A DNA stretch of 54,230 bases from an uncultured Myxococcaceae bacterium (lineage in GTDB: Bacteria > Myxococcota_A > Polyangia > Polyangiales > Ga0077539): assembly GCA_945952225.1 (NCBI GenBank), contig CAMFHP010000050.1:1-54230 (forward strand), written 5' to 3'. Both the position numbers and the translations under genes were made by a program. A model generated the notes under the pieces. It was not told where the DNA came from. It ran no database searches and worked only from the letters and a program-made list of their open reading frames with translations. This document shows, in pieces, positions 16,640 to 24,759 of the stretch. The stretch's first letter is position 1; each line of letters starts with the position of its first letter.

Positions 16640-17572
16640 CTACGCGCGTTCGATGGCGCGTCGCGCGAGGTCCGCAGCGCCGCGCACACCCGCCGACGAT
16701 CCGAGCGCGCTCCCCACGATGCGCACGGACTTGCGAAGGTCGGGATGGCTCGTGAAATCGATGCCCTCGCGCACGGCGTCCTGCACGTAGTCGCTCGCGA
16801 ACCACACGCCGCCGCCGAGGAGCAGCACGTCGGGGTTCAAGATGTTCACCATCGCGCCGAGCGTGCGCCCGAGAAGGTCGCCGCCCTGTTCGAGCAGCGT
16901 GCGCGCGTCGGGGTCTCCACCGCGCGCCGCGCGTTCGAGGGCCATCGCGGTGATCTCTCCGTCGCCGCACTTCGCGAGCAGGCCCTTCGCGCGGGCCTCT
17001 GCCGCACGCCGCGCGAGCGCGCCGCCGCCCACGTACGCTTCGAGGCACCCGCGACGGCCGCAGCCGCAGAGGGGCCCATCGTCGGGACCGACCTTCACGT
17101 GCCCGATCTCGCCGCCGAAGCCCCGCGCGCCGGTCCAGAGCGTGCCGCCCGCCACGATCGCCGAGCCCACGCCCGTGCCGAGAAACACCACGAGCAGCGT
17201 GTCGGCGCCGACGCCTGCGCCGAAGCGGTACTCGCCCCACGCGATGGCCTTCAGATCGTTGTGCACCACCACGGGCACGCCGAGCCGTCGCGCGAGGAGT
17301 TCCGCGAAGGGCACGTCGACCCATCCGAGGTTGGGCGCGCGGGTGATGAACCCCGTCGCCCGCTCGACCCACGCGGCCACGCCCACGCCCACCGCGTCGA
17401 CGGGCTCTCCCTGCGCGACGAGTTCCACCGCGCGGGCCACGGCCTCGATGGCGTCGTGCGGTTTGCGCAGCCCGCCGTGTTCGAACGCCCGCAGCCCCCG
17501 CACGGTGCCGTCGGCCTCGACGACGCCCGCGCGGAGCCCGGTGCCTCCGAGGTCGACGCCGACGACGCTCAC
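16640..17572 (-). CDS. glk: ROK-family glucokinase
   Basis: A 310-residue sugar kinase. The N-terminal phosphate loop is VGVDLGGTGLRAGVV. The sugar-binding region includes HNDLKAIAWGEYRFG, and GGEIGHVKV precedes the ROK zinc motif CGCGRRGCLEAYVGG. ROK glucokinases phosphorylate glucose at C6 with ATP; some relatives use other hexoses or act as repressors, but no DNA-binding domain is present here. Its GTG start overlaps the stop of the upstream phosphomannomutase gene by 4 nt (GTGA), so hexose phosphorylation and phosphohexose isomerisation are co-expressed. Confidence 0.88.
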   Translation of the reverse strand: MSVVGVDLGGTGLRAGVVEADGTVRGLRAFEHGGLRKPHDAIEAVARAVELVAQGEPVDAVGVGVAAWVERATGFITRAPNLGWVDVPFAELLARRLGVPVVVHNDLKAIAWGEYRFGAGVGADTLLVVFLGTGVGSAIVAGGTLWTGARGFGGEIGHVKVGPDDGPLCGCGRRGCLEAYVGGGALARRAAEARAKGLLAKCGDGEITAMALERAARGGDPDARTLLEQGGDLLGRTLGAMVNILNPDVLLLGGGVWFASDYVQDAVREGIDFTSHPDLRKSVRIVGSALGSSAGVRGAADLARRAIERA

Positions 17573-18927
17573 GCCCCCTCGCGCGCGCGCCTCACCACGG
17601 CCTCGACCTCGGCGCGGAGCGCGTCGCGTCGGGCCTCGCTGTTGGCCTCGAAGCGCAGCACCAGCACCGCCTGGGTGTTCGAAGCGCGCACGAGCCCCCA
17701 GCCGTCGCCGAAGTTGATGCGCGCGCCGTCGACGTCGGCCACGGGATGCGTCGGGCGATAGTGTGCGAGCACCTGCTCGACGACCTTGAACTTCAGCTCG
17801 TCGGGGCAGTCGACGCGGATCTCGGGGGTCACGAAGGTCGCGGGCAGATCGGAGAGCATCTCGCCGAGCGACTGCGACGAGGTCGAGAGGATTTCGAGCA
17901 GCCGCAGCGAGGCGTACACCGCGTCGTCGTAGCCGAAGTAGCGGTCGGCGAAGAAGAGGTGGCCCGACATCTCCCCGGCGAGGAGCGCGTGCTCTTCCTT
18001 CATCTTGGCCTTGATGAGCGAGTGGCCGGTCTTCCACATGATCGGGCGGCCGCCGTGCTTCGCGATGTCGTCGTAGAGCGTCTGCGAGCACTTCACCTCG
18101 CCGAGGATCGCCGCGCCGGGGTGACGCGCGAGCACCGCGCGCCCGAAGGCCACCATGAGCTTGTCGCCCCAGATGATCTCGCCGTTCGCGTCGACCGCGC
18201 CGAGGCGGTCGGCGTCGCCGTCGTACGCGATGCCCACGTCGGCGCCGGTCTCACGCACCCGCGCGATGAGGGCCGCCACGTTCTCGGGCAGCGTGGGGTC
18301 GGGGTGGTGGTTCGGAAAGCGCCCGTCCATCTCGCAGTAGAGCGGATCGGGGTCGAGGCCGAGCGCGCGCATCGTCGCGAGCGCGAGGGGACCGCCCGCG
18401 CCGTTGCCCGCGTCGACCACCACCTTGAGGTCCGTGCGACCGAGGCGAACGTTGCCCTTCATCCACGCGACGTAGCGCTCGCCCACGGTGGTGTCTTCGA
18501 CCGTTCCCCCGGGCTGGAGCGCGAAATCACGCTGCTGGATGCGCGTCGCGAGCGCGCGGATCTCGTCGCCGTGGAGCGTCCCCTTGCCCACGAGGATCTT
18601 GAAGCCGTTGTCCTCGGGGGGATTGTGGCTCCCGGTGACCATCACGCCGCCATCGGCGTCGAGGTGGTGCACGGCGAAGTAGAGCAGCGGCGTCGGACCG
18701 ACCTCGATCTGCACGACCTGGCGGCCCGTCTCGACGAGGCCCTCGACGAGCGCGCGGCGCAGGCGCTCCGACGACACGCGACAGTCGCGGCCCACCATGA
18801 TCCGACGCTTGCCGCGCTGGGCCATCACCGTGCCGAGGGCGCGTCCGAGGTCGCGCACGAGGTCGTCGGAGAGGTCGCGGTCGGCCTTGCCGCGGATGTC
18901 GTACTCACGAAAGATCTGGGTGTTCAT
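17569..18927 (-). CDS. Phosphomannomutase/phosphoglucomutase (AlgC-type)
   Basis: A 452-residue alpha-D-phosphohexomutase, the normal length of the bacterial PMM/PGM family. Motifs in order: FREYDIRGKA at the N-terminus; the active-site phosphoserine loop TGSHNPP; the metal loop DGDADR; the sugar-specificity loop GEMSGH; and the phosphate-binding segment RASNTQ near the C-terminus. It interconverts the 1- and 6-phosphates of mannose and/or glucose, feeding GDP-mannose and glycan synthesis. The neighbours, a GDP-mannose pyrophosphorylase 86 bp upstream and a ROK glucokinase overlapping downstream, fit that pathway. Confidence 0.93.
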   Translation of the reverse strand: MNTQIFREYDIRGKADRDLSDDLVRDLGRALGTVMAQRGKRRIMVGRDCRVSSERLRRALVEGLVETGRQVVQIEVGPTPLLYFAVHHLDADGGVMVTGSHNPPEDNGFKILVGKGTLHGDEIRALATRIQQRDFALQPGGTVEDTTVGERYVAWMKGNVRLGRTDLKVVVDAGNGAGGPLALATMRALGLDPDPLYCEMDGRFPNHHPDPTLPENVAALIARVRETGADVGIAYDGDADRLGAVDANGEIIWGDKLMVAFGRAVLARHPGAAILGEVKCSQTLYDDIAKHGGRPIMWKTGHSLIKAKMKEEHALLAGEMSGHLFFADRYFGYDDAVYASLRLLEILSTSSQSLGEMLSDLPATFVTPEIRVDCPDELKFKVVEQVLAHYRPTHPVADVDGARINFGDGWGLVRASNTQAVLVLRFEANSEARRDALRAEVEAVVRRAREGA

Positions 18928-19013
18928 CGGGCGTTCGCTTCGTGGGCAGGAATGACGTTGGGGGGATCGTGCGGGGAGGGGGATGACGGCGGGCGTCCGC
19001 GCGCGCGGCGCGC

Positions 19014-20096
19014 TCAGAGCACGTCGGTGCGGCCGCGGGCGGCGAGGGCGTCGACGGCCTTCTTCACGTCCTGCGCGCGCTCGCGGGGCACCACGAGGAG
19101 CGCGTCGGGCGTGTCGACCACGACGAGGTCGTGCACCCCGAGGAGGGCCACCACCTTGCCCGCGGGCGCGAGCACCACGTTGCCCGTCGCGTCGGAGAGC
19201 ACGGCCTCGGCGCGCACCACGTTCTGCGCGTCGTCGCGGGCGCCGAGCTCCCACGAGGCCTGCCAGCTCCCGACGTCGCTCCAGCCGCAGTCGGCGGGCA
19301 CGACGGCCACCTCGGCGACCTTCTCCATCACCCCGTAGTCGACGGAGACGTTCGGGAGCTGCGGGTACACCGAGGCCACGGCGCGCGCTTCGTCACCCGC
19401 GAGGGCCGCGCGATCGAAGGCATCGACCGCGTCGGCGATGGGGCCCAGGTGCTCGCGCACGGCGGCGCGCATCACGTCGGCGCGAAACACGAAGATCCCG
19501 GCGTTCCAGAGGTGGAGACCGCCGGCGAGAAACTCCTTCGCGCGCGGAGCGTCGGGCTTCTCGACGAAGGCCCCCACCCGGCGCACACCCTCGGGCGCAC
19601 CGGGGAGCGCGTCGCCGAGGTGCAGGTAGCCGTAGCCCGTCTCGGGCCGCGTGGGGGTGATCCCGAGGGTCACGATGGAGCCCGTGGTGGCGGTGGCCAC
19701 GGCGGTCTCGAGCGCGCGCACGAACGCGGGCTCGTCGGCGATGAACGCGTCGGCCGCGAGCACCACGATCACGGCCTGCGGATCACGGCGCTGCACCGTG
19801 GCCGTCGCCCAGGCCACGCAGGGCGCGGTGTTGCGGCCCGCGGGTTCGAGCAGGAGGTTCTCCGCGGGAAGGTCGGGGAGCGCCGCGCGCGTCGCGTCGG
19901 CGAGGTCGGCGCGGGTGACCACCAGCACGCGCTCGATGGGCGAGAGCGAGGCCACGCGGCGCGCGGTGGCGGTGATCATCGGGGTGGTGCCGTCGCCCGC
20001 GAGCGCGAGAAACTGCTTGGGGTTCAGCTTGCGCGAGAGGGGCCAGAACCGGGTGCCCGAGCCGCCTGCCATGATCACCGTGTAGACCGTCGCCAT
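19014..20096 (-). CDS. manC: Mannose-1-phosphate guanylyltransferase
   Basis: A 360-residue nucleotidyltransferase producing GDP-mannose from GTP and mannose-1-phosphate. The N-terminal signature is VIMAGGSGTRFWPLSRKLNP with KQFLAL after it; later blocks ETGYGYLHLG, FVEKPD and WNAGIFVF are typical of the ManC/AlgA N-domain. The fused isomerase domain of AlgA-type bifunctional enzymes is absent. An AAGGTGAG Shine-Dalgarno lies just upstream of the ATG. First gene of the manC, phosphomannomutase, glucokinase cluster; the downstream acceptor glycan is not encoded in the window. Confidence 0.93.
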   Translation of the reverse strand: MATVYTVIMAGGSGTRFWPLSRKLNPKQFLALAGDGTTPMITATARRVASLSPIERVLVVTRADLADATRAALPDLPAENLLLEPAGRNTAPCVAWATATVQRRDPQAVIVVLAADAFIADEPAFVRALETAVATATTGSIVTLGITPTRPETGYGYLHLGDALPGAPEGVRRVGAFVEKPDAPRAKEFLAGGLHLWNAGIFVFRADVMRAAVREHLGPIADAVDAFDRAALAGDEARAVASVYPQLPNVSVDYGVMEKVAEVAVVPADCGWSDVGSWQASWELGARDDAQNVVRAEAVLSDATGNVVLAPAGKVVALLGVHDLVVVDTPDALLVVPRERAQDVKKAVDALAARGRTDVL

Positions 20097-20206
20097 CGCT
20101 CACCTTTCAGGCGTCGAACCGTCTAACACGCCGCGCGCTTCGCAGGGAACTCCCGTCGTTTTGTTGCCCGCGCCGGGGCATCCGTTGAATGGCTACGGGC
20201 CTCGCG

Positions 20207-22141
20207 ATGGCCCGAACGAACCTCCAGCGTGCGCTCTCCCTCGGACTCCTGTGCGTCGGCGCGGCGCTCTCGGGCTGCGAGACGCAGCCGACCCACGAGG
20301 TCATCGCGCTGCAAGACCTCTCGCCACGCCAGGTGGAGGTGGGCGACCGGGTGGTGATCCACGGCAGCGGGTTTCCGCTCGCGGGAGACATCCGACGGCT
20401 GACGGTGCGGCTCTCGGGCACGCTCTCGCGGCCGGGCCTCGCGGCGTGCGCGCGCCCCGTGTCCCTCACGCTCTCCGACCCGCAGACCACGGGCAGCAGC
20501 GCCGATCCCATCACGGGCGTCGAGCGCGAGGCGGTGTACGCGGCGGCGTCGCTCCACACGCTGCGCGTCGAGGGCGGGAGCCGCATCGAGTTCACGGTGA
20601 CCGACGAGATCCTCCGCGCGCTCTCGACCTGCCCCGGCGAGCGCGCCCCCGCGGCCTCGCACGCGACGGTGTCGCTCACCGGCCCCCACGCGGGCGTGAG
20701 CGTCGAGGTCGAGACCCTCCAGGGCGCGCGGCTCGCCTCGGCGCACGCGCTCCGCGGCCCGCGCATCGACCTGCTCGCGCCGTGGAACCGCACGCTCGAC
20801 GGCGAGCGGATGGCGCGCGCGGAGGCCGAGCGCACGCTGGGCTTTCTGGGCATCCACCTCGCGGCGGCGCACCCCAACGAGGGCGGGCTCCGCGTCGAGC
20901 GCGTGGCGCAGGGATCGCCGGCCGACGAGGCGGGGATTCTCGACGGCGACGTGCTCGAACGCATCGACGGCACGACGCTCCTGGGCGTCGGCGACCTGCG
21001 ACCCGCGCCGGGGAGCGACACGGCCCTGCTCTCCGTTCGGAGAGGCGACGCGGTCGAGGATCGCCCGGTGCGCGTGACGGCGCTCACCCGCGGCGCGCCC
21101 GACGACGCGGTGGCCACCACGGTGCTGCTGCTCGTGGGCCTTGCGTTCGTGACGTTTGGCATGGGCTCGCAGCGGGGACTCCTCGCGTGGACCGCGGCGC
21201 GTCTCGCGGATCGCCACGGCGCGGGGGTGCTCTCCAACTGGAGAGGCTGGCGGGGGATGCTCGCGGACCTCGGCGCGCGAATGCGTGACGACCGCGAGCT
21301 GGCCGTGCTGGCGGGCGCAGCGGTGTCGACGACGGCCCTCGCGGCGCCCTTCGGGCAGAGCCTCTGCGCGGCGGATCCCGACGTGGCCGTGTGGCACGCG
21401 GCGTCGGCGGTGGGCGCGGTGGCGCTCTCGGCGGCGGTGGCCCACGGGAGCGCTTCGCACGGTGCGCTCGGCGCGGGGCTGCGCGCGGCGGGTCGGCGGG
21501 CGGTGTGGGAGCTTCCCGCGATGGCGGCGGTGGGGGCCGCGGTGGCGCTCGCGGGTGACCTCGGCGCGCGCGGGGTGATGGCCTCGCAGGGCGGCGCGCC
21601 GTGGGCGTGGAACCTCTTTCGCAACCCCGCGATGCTGGTGATGGGCGCGGCGCACCTCGCGTCGCTGGCGCTGCTCTCGCCCGAGGCCCGCGAGGCGCCC
21701 ACGCGGTCGATGCGCGCGTCGGCGTGGACGCTCCTCGCGGCGCGCGCGGCGCTGGTGTCGGTGACGCTCCTCGGCGGCGCGCGGGTGCCCGGCGTCGAGC
21801 TGGCGACGCAGGAGTCGGCGGTGGGCTTCCAGATGCTCGGCGCGGCGCTGATGCTCGCGAAGGCGTGGGCGGTGGTGGCGCTGCTGCGGTGGGCGGCGCC
21901 ACGCGTGGCCGCGGTGCACCCGACCGTGCGCACGACGCTGGCGCTGCGGTACCTCGGGCCGCTGTCGGTGATCGGCGCGGTGCTGGTGGTCGCGGGCGAC
22001 GCGGTGGCGCGGGTGCTCTCGCCCGCACACGGAGAGCTCGCGGTGACGGTGCTCTCGCTCGCGACCTTCGGGGCGGTGACGCTCGGCGCGGGCGTGACGG
22101 CGGCGCGCGCGGCCCCCGCATGGGCGCGTCGCGGACGCTAG
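20207..22141 (+). CDS. Lipoprotein-PDZ protein fused to a degenerate NuoH-like membrane domain
   Basis: A 644-residue apparent fusion. Residues 1-24 are a lipoprotein signal ending ALSGC. An Ig-like/IPT-type beta region follows (about 30-200), then a PDZ domain (about 214-285) with the typical QGSPADEAGILDGDVLERID. The second half has about seven or eight transmembrane helices. Its order of motifs follows complex I subunit NuoH: APFGQSL, then GLRAAGRRAVWELP, AWNLFRNP, LLGG before a Pro loop, and LRWAAPRV near the end. The acidic quinone-channel loop typical of NuoH is largely replaced (SPEAREAPTRSMR). Redox activity is therefore unlikely. I chose the ATG at 20207 because the signal peptide starts there and TACGGG lies 7 nt upstream; ATG 20189 is also in frame. 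Confidence 0.65.
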   Translation: MARTNLQRALSLGLLCVGAALSGCETQPTHEVIALQDLSPRQVEVGDRVVIHGSGFPLAGDIRRLTVRLSGTLSRPGLAACARPVSLTLSDPQTTGSSADPITGVEREAVYAAASLHTLRVEGGSRIEFTVTDEILRALSTCPGERAPAASHATVSLTGPHAGVSVEVETLQGARLASAHALRGPRIDLLAPWNRTLDGERMARAEAERTLGFLGIHLAAAHPNEGGLRVERVAQGSPADEAGILDGDVLERIDGTTLLGVGDLRPAPGSDTALLSVRRGDAVEDRPVRVTALTRGAPDDAVATTVLLLVGLAFVTFGMGSQRGLLAWTAARLADRHGAGVLSNWRGWRGMLADLGARMRDDRELAVLAGAAVSTTALAAPFGQSLCAADPDVAVWHAASAVGAVALSAAVAHGSASHGALGAGLRAAGRRAVWELPAMAAVGAAVALAGDLGARGVMASQGGAPWAWNLFRNPAMLVMGAAHLASLALLSPEAREAPTRSMRASAWTLLAARAALVSVTLLGGARVPGVELATQESAVGFQMLGAALMLAKAWAVVALLRWAAPRVAAVHPTVRTTLALRYLGPLSVIGAVLVVAGDAVARVLSPAHGELAVTVLSLATFGAVTLGAGVTAARAAPAWARRGR

Positions 22142-22443
22142 AAAAAGCCCTTCACCGACGGGTGCTGGCGATGCGGCGCGGGGAGCGATCCTCGCGCCGC
22201 GATGCGTTCGAAGGGGCGATGCACGGGCCCCGAAAAAGATCGACGACGAAAAGTAGACCGGAGCTCCGCGCGTCGGGCATAGGCGGTCGCAGCGCGGTGC
22301 CACGGCGCTCCCGGCGGGAGTGAACGGTGACAGGCCGCGCGCGGGGCTGCGTCGACGACGCGGTGGGTCCCTGCGCGCGCGAAGGCCGTGGTGCGCCCGC
22401 GCACGCGCAACTCAACCCGACGACGGAGACAGAGGTTCAACCC
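22142..22443. other. Intergenic region without a recognised gene
   Basis: About 300 bp between the PDZ-NuoH-like gene and the PilZ gene. It is slightly richer in A-runs than the coding DNA (AAAAAG at its left end and again near 22233). A purine-rich AGAGG stretch about 9 nt before the ATG at 22444 is the likely ribosome binding site. I see no RNA gene or convincing terminator. Confidence 0.5.
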
Positions 22444-24534
22444 ATGGGCACCCACGCGGAACGCCGCGATCAGAACGCATCGCGCAAGAGCATCCGGGCG
22501 ACGGTCGATCTCACGCCCGGCGACGACGCGCGCGAGTCGTGGCAGGCCGACGCCATCGACCTCTCGATGGGCGGAATGTCCATGCGCGCGAACGTGCTGC
22601 CCGAGGTGGGCGAGCGCCTGTCGCTGATGTTCCGACACGAGGGCACGCACACGATCGCCGCGCGCGGCGAGGTGGTGTGGGCGCTCGACAAGGGTCCGCA
22701 CGCGGGCGCCTTCGGCGTTCGCTTCACCGATGTTCCCCCCGCGGCTGAACAGTCGCTGCGTCGCATGCTCGACGAGAAAGATGACGTCATGGTCTCCGAC
22801 GTGAAGCTCCCCCCCGAAGACGCGCGCGTGAAGCTGTTCATCCAGGGCATGGACGCGCCCCTCCGCGCTCGCGTGCGCACCACCGGCCAGGGCGAGATGG
22901 TCGTGGGCAGCGACCTCTCGTTCCTCAAGCTCGGTGACAAGGTCGACGTCGACGGCGGCGCTTCGAAGGTCAGCGGCGTCATCGACCGCGTCGACGTCGA
23001 AGTCGATCCCAAGACCCGCGTGCCGCGCCTCGTGCTCTCCATCGACCTCGGCGGCAAGAAGAAGGTCGACGTCGAAGCCCCCACGGTGCTCCTCGAACAC
23101 GCGGGCCAGGCGCCCGTCGACGTGTCGGTGAAGCCCCGCGTGTCGCGCGCGTCGGTGCGCCCCGAGGCCCCGAAGGCCGAGGCCGTGACGGTGCGCGAGG
23201 AGCCCGTGCGCGAAGAGGCTTCGTCCGTCGCGCCCGAGGCGAAGCCCGCCCGTGAGGCGCGCAAGGCTCGCATCGCGCAGGCCACCACGGTGATCCCCTC
23301 CGACGACGCGGCGCCCGAGGCCGAGACCTCGGCGCACGACGAGTCGACGAGCTCGTTCAGCGACGACGAGCCCGCGCCCGGATGGCTCACGCAGGGCGTC
23401 CGCTCGGTGCGTGGCGCGTACGACCGCGTGAGCGAGAACGCGGGGCCCGCGATGCGTCGCGCGATCGACGCCGTGGGCGGTCTGCGCGCGCGCCTCGGAC
23501 GCGGTGACGCCGATGCGATGAACGACGACGGTGAAGCGCCGACGCGCCGCGGGCTCCGTCCGCAGCACCCCGCGGAGACCAGCAGCGACGACGGTGACGC
23601 CGTGGTCACCACGCCGGGACGCCGCAACCGCAAGGTGGGCCTCTACGCCGTGGTGGGCCTCGTGCTCGCGGCGGGCATCGTGGCGTACGCCTCGTCGAGC
23701 GGTCCGCGCGTCGAGACCCCGCACCCGCAGGTGGCCGTGAACGCGGATCCCAACGCCCCCGCGGACCCCAACGCAGCCCCCGCGGATCCCAATGCGCCCG
23801 CGGCCGATCCCAACGCGCCCGCGGCGACGGATCCGAACGCGGCCCCCGAGACGGCCATGGCGGGCGATCCCGCGATGCAGTCCGAGCCCGGCGCGAACCC
23901 CGCGCAGGCGCAGCCCGAGCCGCGCTGGATCGCCGGTCAGAACCCGCGCACGCCCGACCTCGCCGCGGCCTCGCAGAACGCGCAGGGCGCGGGTGAAGCG
24001 CCCGTGATCCAGAACGCGCCGGTGCGTGCGGCCCGCCCGATGCTGCCCGCGGCGCGCCCCCTCGCGCAGCGCCCGATGGTGGCCCCGCAGCAGCCCTCGC
24101 AGCGCGTCGCGATGCAGCCCGCGCCCGTCGCCCAGCGCGTCGCGATGCAGACCGTTCCCACGGTGCAGGGCCCCGTGCGCCCCGTGGTCTTCGGCAACGC
24201 GAACGTCCGCGCGGGCACCACGCTGCGCCTCCGCATGGACGGCCCCGTGGCGGCCATCCAGGGTGTCGGTGCGCGCGGCGCGCAGATCACGCTGAGCATC
24301 CCCGGCCGTCGCTCCCTCGACGTGGCTGCGCCCTTCGTGCAGGCCGATCCGCGCATCGCGGGTGCCGGTGTGCTCAACGGCGCCCAGGGCGCGAACCTCA
24401 CGCTGCGCTTCCGCGAAGCCGCGCCGCCCTTCGTGGCCCGCTCGCGCGGCAACGTGCTGGAGATCACCCTCGCCCCGACCCCCGGCAGCGCCCCCATGCG
24501 CGCCGCCGTGCGCCCGGCCTTCCGCACGCGCTGA
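22444..24534 (+). CDS. PilZ protein with TM helix and C-terminal AMIN-like domain
   Basis: A 696-residue multi-domain protein. Residues 1-115 are a PilZ domain: RKSIRATVDL at the start, then DLSMGGMSM and GVRFTDV. The N-terminal Arg motif (RxxxR) is partly present, so c-di-GMP binding is possible. Residues 120-220 resemble a second, divergent PilZ-like barrel. A charged low-complexity stretch leads to a single transmembrane helix (about 397-419), an Asp-Pro-Asn-Ala-Pro repeat linker (about 434-470), a Gln/Pro/Ala stretch, and a C-terminal beta domain (about 578-679) resembling AMIN domains, which target cell-wall or secretin complexes. Topology would place PilZ in the cytoplasm and AMIN in the periplasm, so it could relay c-di-GMP signals across the membrane (inference). 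Confidence 0.72.
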   Translation: MGTHAERRDQNASRKSIRATVDLTPGDDARESWQADAIDLSMGGMSMRANVLPEVGERLSLMFRHEGTHTIAARGEVVWALDKGPHAGAFGVRFTDVPPAAEQSLRRMLDEKDDVMVSDVKLPPEDARVKLFIQGMDAPLRARVRTTGQGEMVVGSDLSFLKLGDKVDVDGGASKVSGVIDRVDVEVDPKTRVPRLVLSIDLGGKKKVDVEAPTVLLEHAGQAPVDVSVKPRVSRASVRPEAPKAEAVTVREEPVREEASSVAPEAKPAREARKARIAQATTVIPSDDAAPEAETSAHDESTSSFSDDEPAPGWLTQGVRSVRGAYDRVSENAGPAMRRAIDAVGGLRARLGRGDADAMNDDGEAPTRRGLRPQHPAETSSDDGDAVVTTPGRRNRKVGLYAVVGLVLAAGIVAYASSSGPRVETPHPQVAVNADPNAPADPNAAPADPNAPAADPNAPAATDPNAAPETAMAGDPAMQSEPGANPAQAQPEPRWIAGQNPRTPDLAAASQNAQGAGEAPVIQNAPVRAARPMLPAARPLAQRPMVAPQQPSQRVAMQPAPVAQRVAMQTVPTVQGPVRPVVFGNANVRAGTTLRLRMDGPVAAIQGVGARGAQITLSIPGRRSLDVAAPFVQADPRIAGAGVLNGAQGANLTLRFREAAPPFVARSRGNVLEITLAPTPGSAPMRAAVRPAFRTR

Positions 24535-24535
24535 G

Positions 24536-24577
24536 CCCTTCGCGCAAAACCCTTCGCGCGAAGCCCTTCGCGCGAAG
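24536..24577. repeat. 14-bp direct repeats with CTTCGCGCGAAG palindromes
   Basis: Right after the PilZ gene stop, CCCTTCGCGC occurs three times at a 14-bp period (24536, 24550, 24564). The second and third copies extend to perfect 12-bp palindromes CTTCGCGCGAAG (24552-24563 and 24566-24577). No T-run follows, so a classical terminator is doubtful; a small structured 3' end is possible. Confidence 0.7.
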
Positions 24578-24744
24578 CTCCCTCCGCCTCGCATCCGCAC
24601 CACCGCCCGACGCTGCGTACCCGTTGCGCAGCGTCTCCCGCAGCGCGCGCCCCCCCCCGCACCGTCGCTTCAACGGACTCCCGCGACCGCTTCGTCGCGC
24701 GGAATCGCCACTGCACCGTTCTCCCTATTTTTGTGGGCCGATGG

Positions 24745-24750
24745 TACGGT
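24745..24750 (+). promoter_or_regulatory. Start-proximal extended -10-like TGGTACGGT
   Basis: TACGGT with a TG one base upstream (extended -10 style) ends 9 nt before the ATG at 24760. It fits the leaderless pattern and argues for 24760 over the in-frame ATG at 24733, which would lie upstream of the transcript start. Confidence 0.4.
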
Positions 24751-24759
24751 CGCGACGCG

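Noticed and set aside
22138-24603. An 821-codon minus-strand frame over the PilZ gene
   Set aside because: Shadow of the PilZ gene; the sequence is a His/Arg/Gly-rich antisense pattern.
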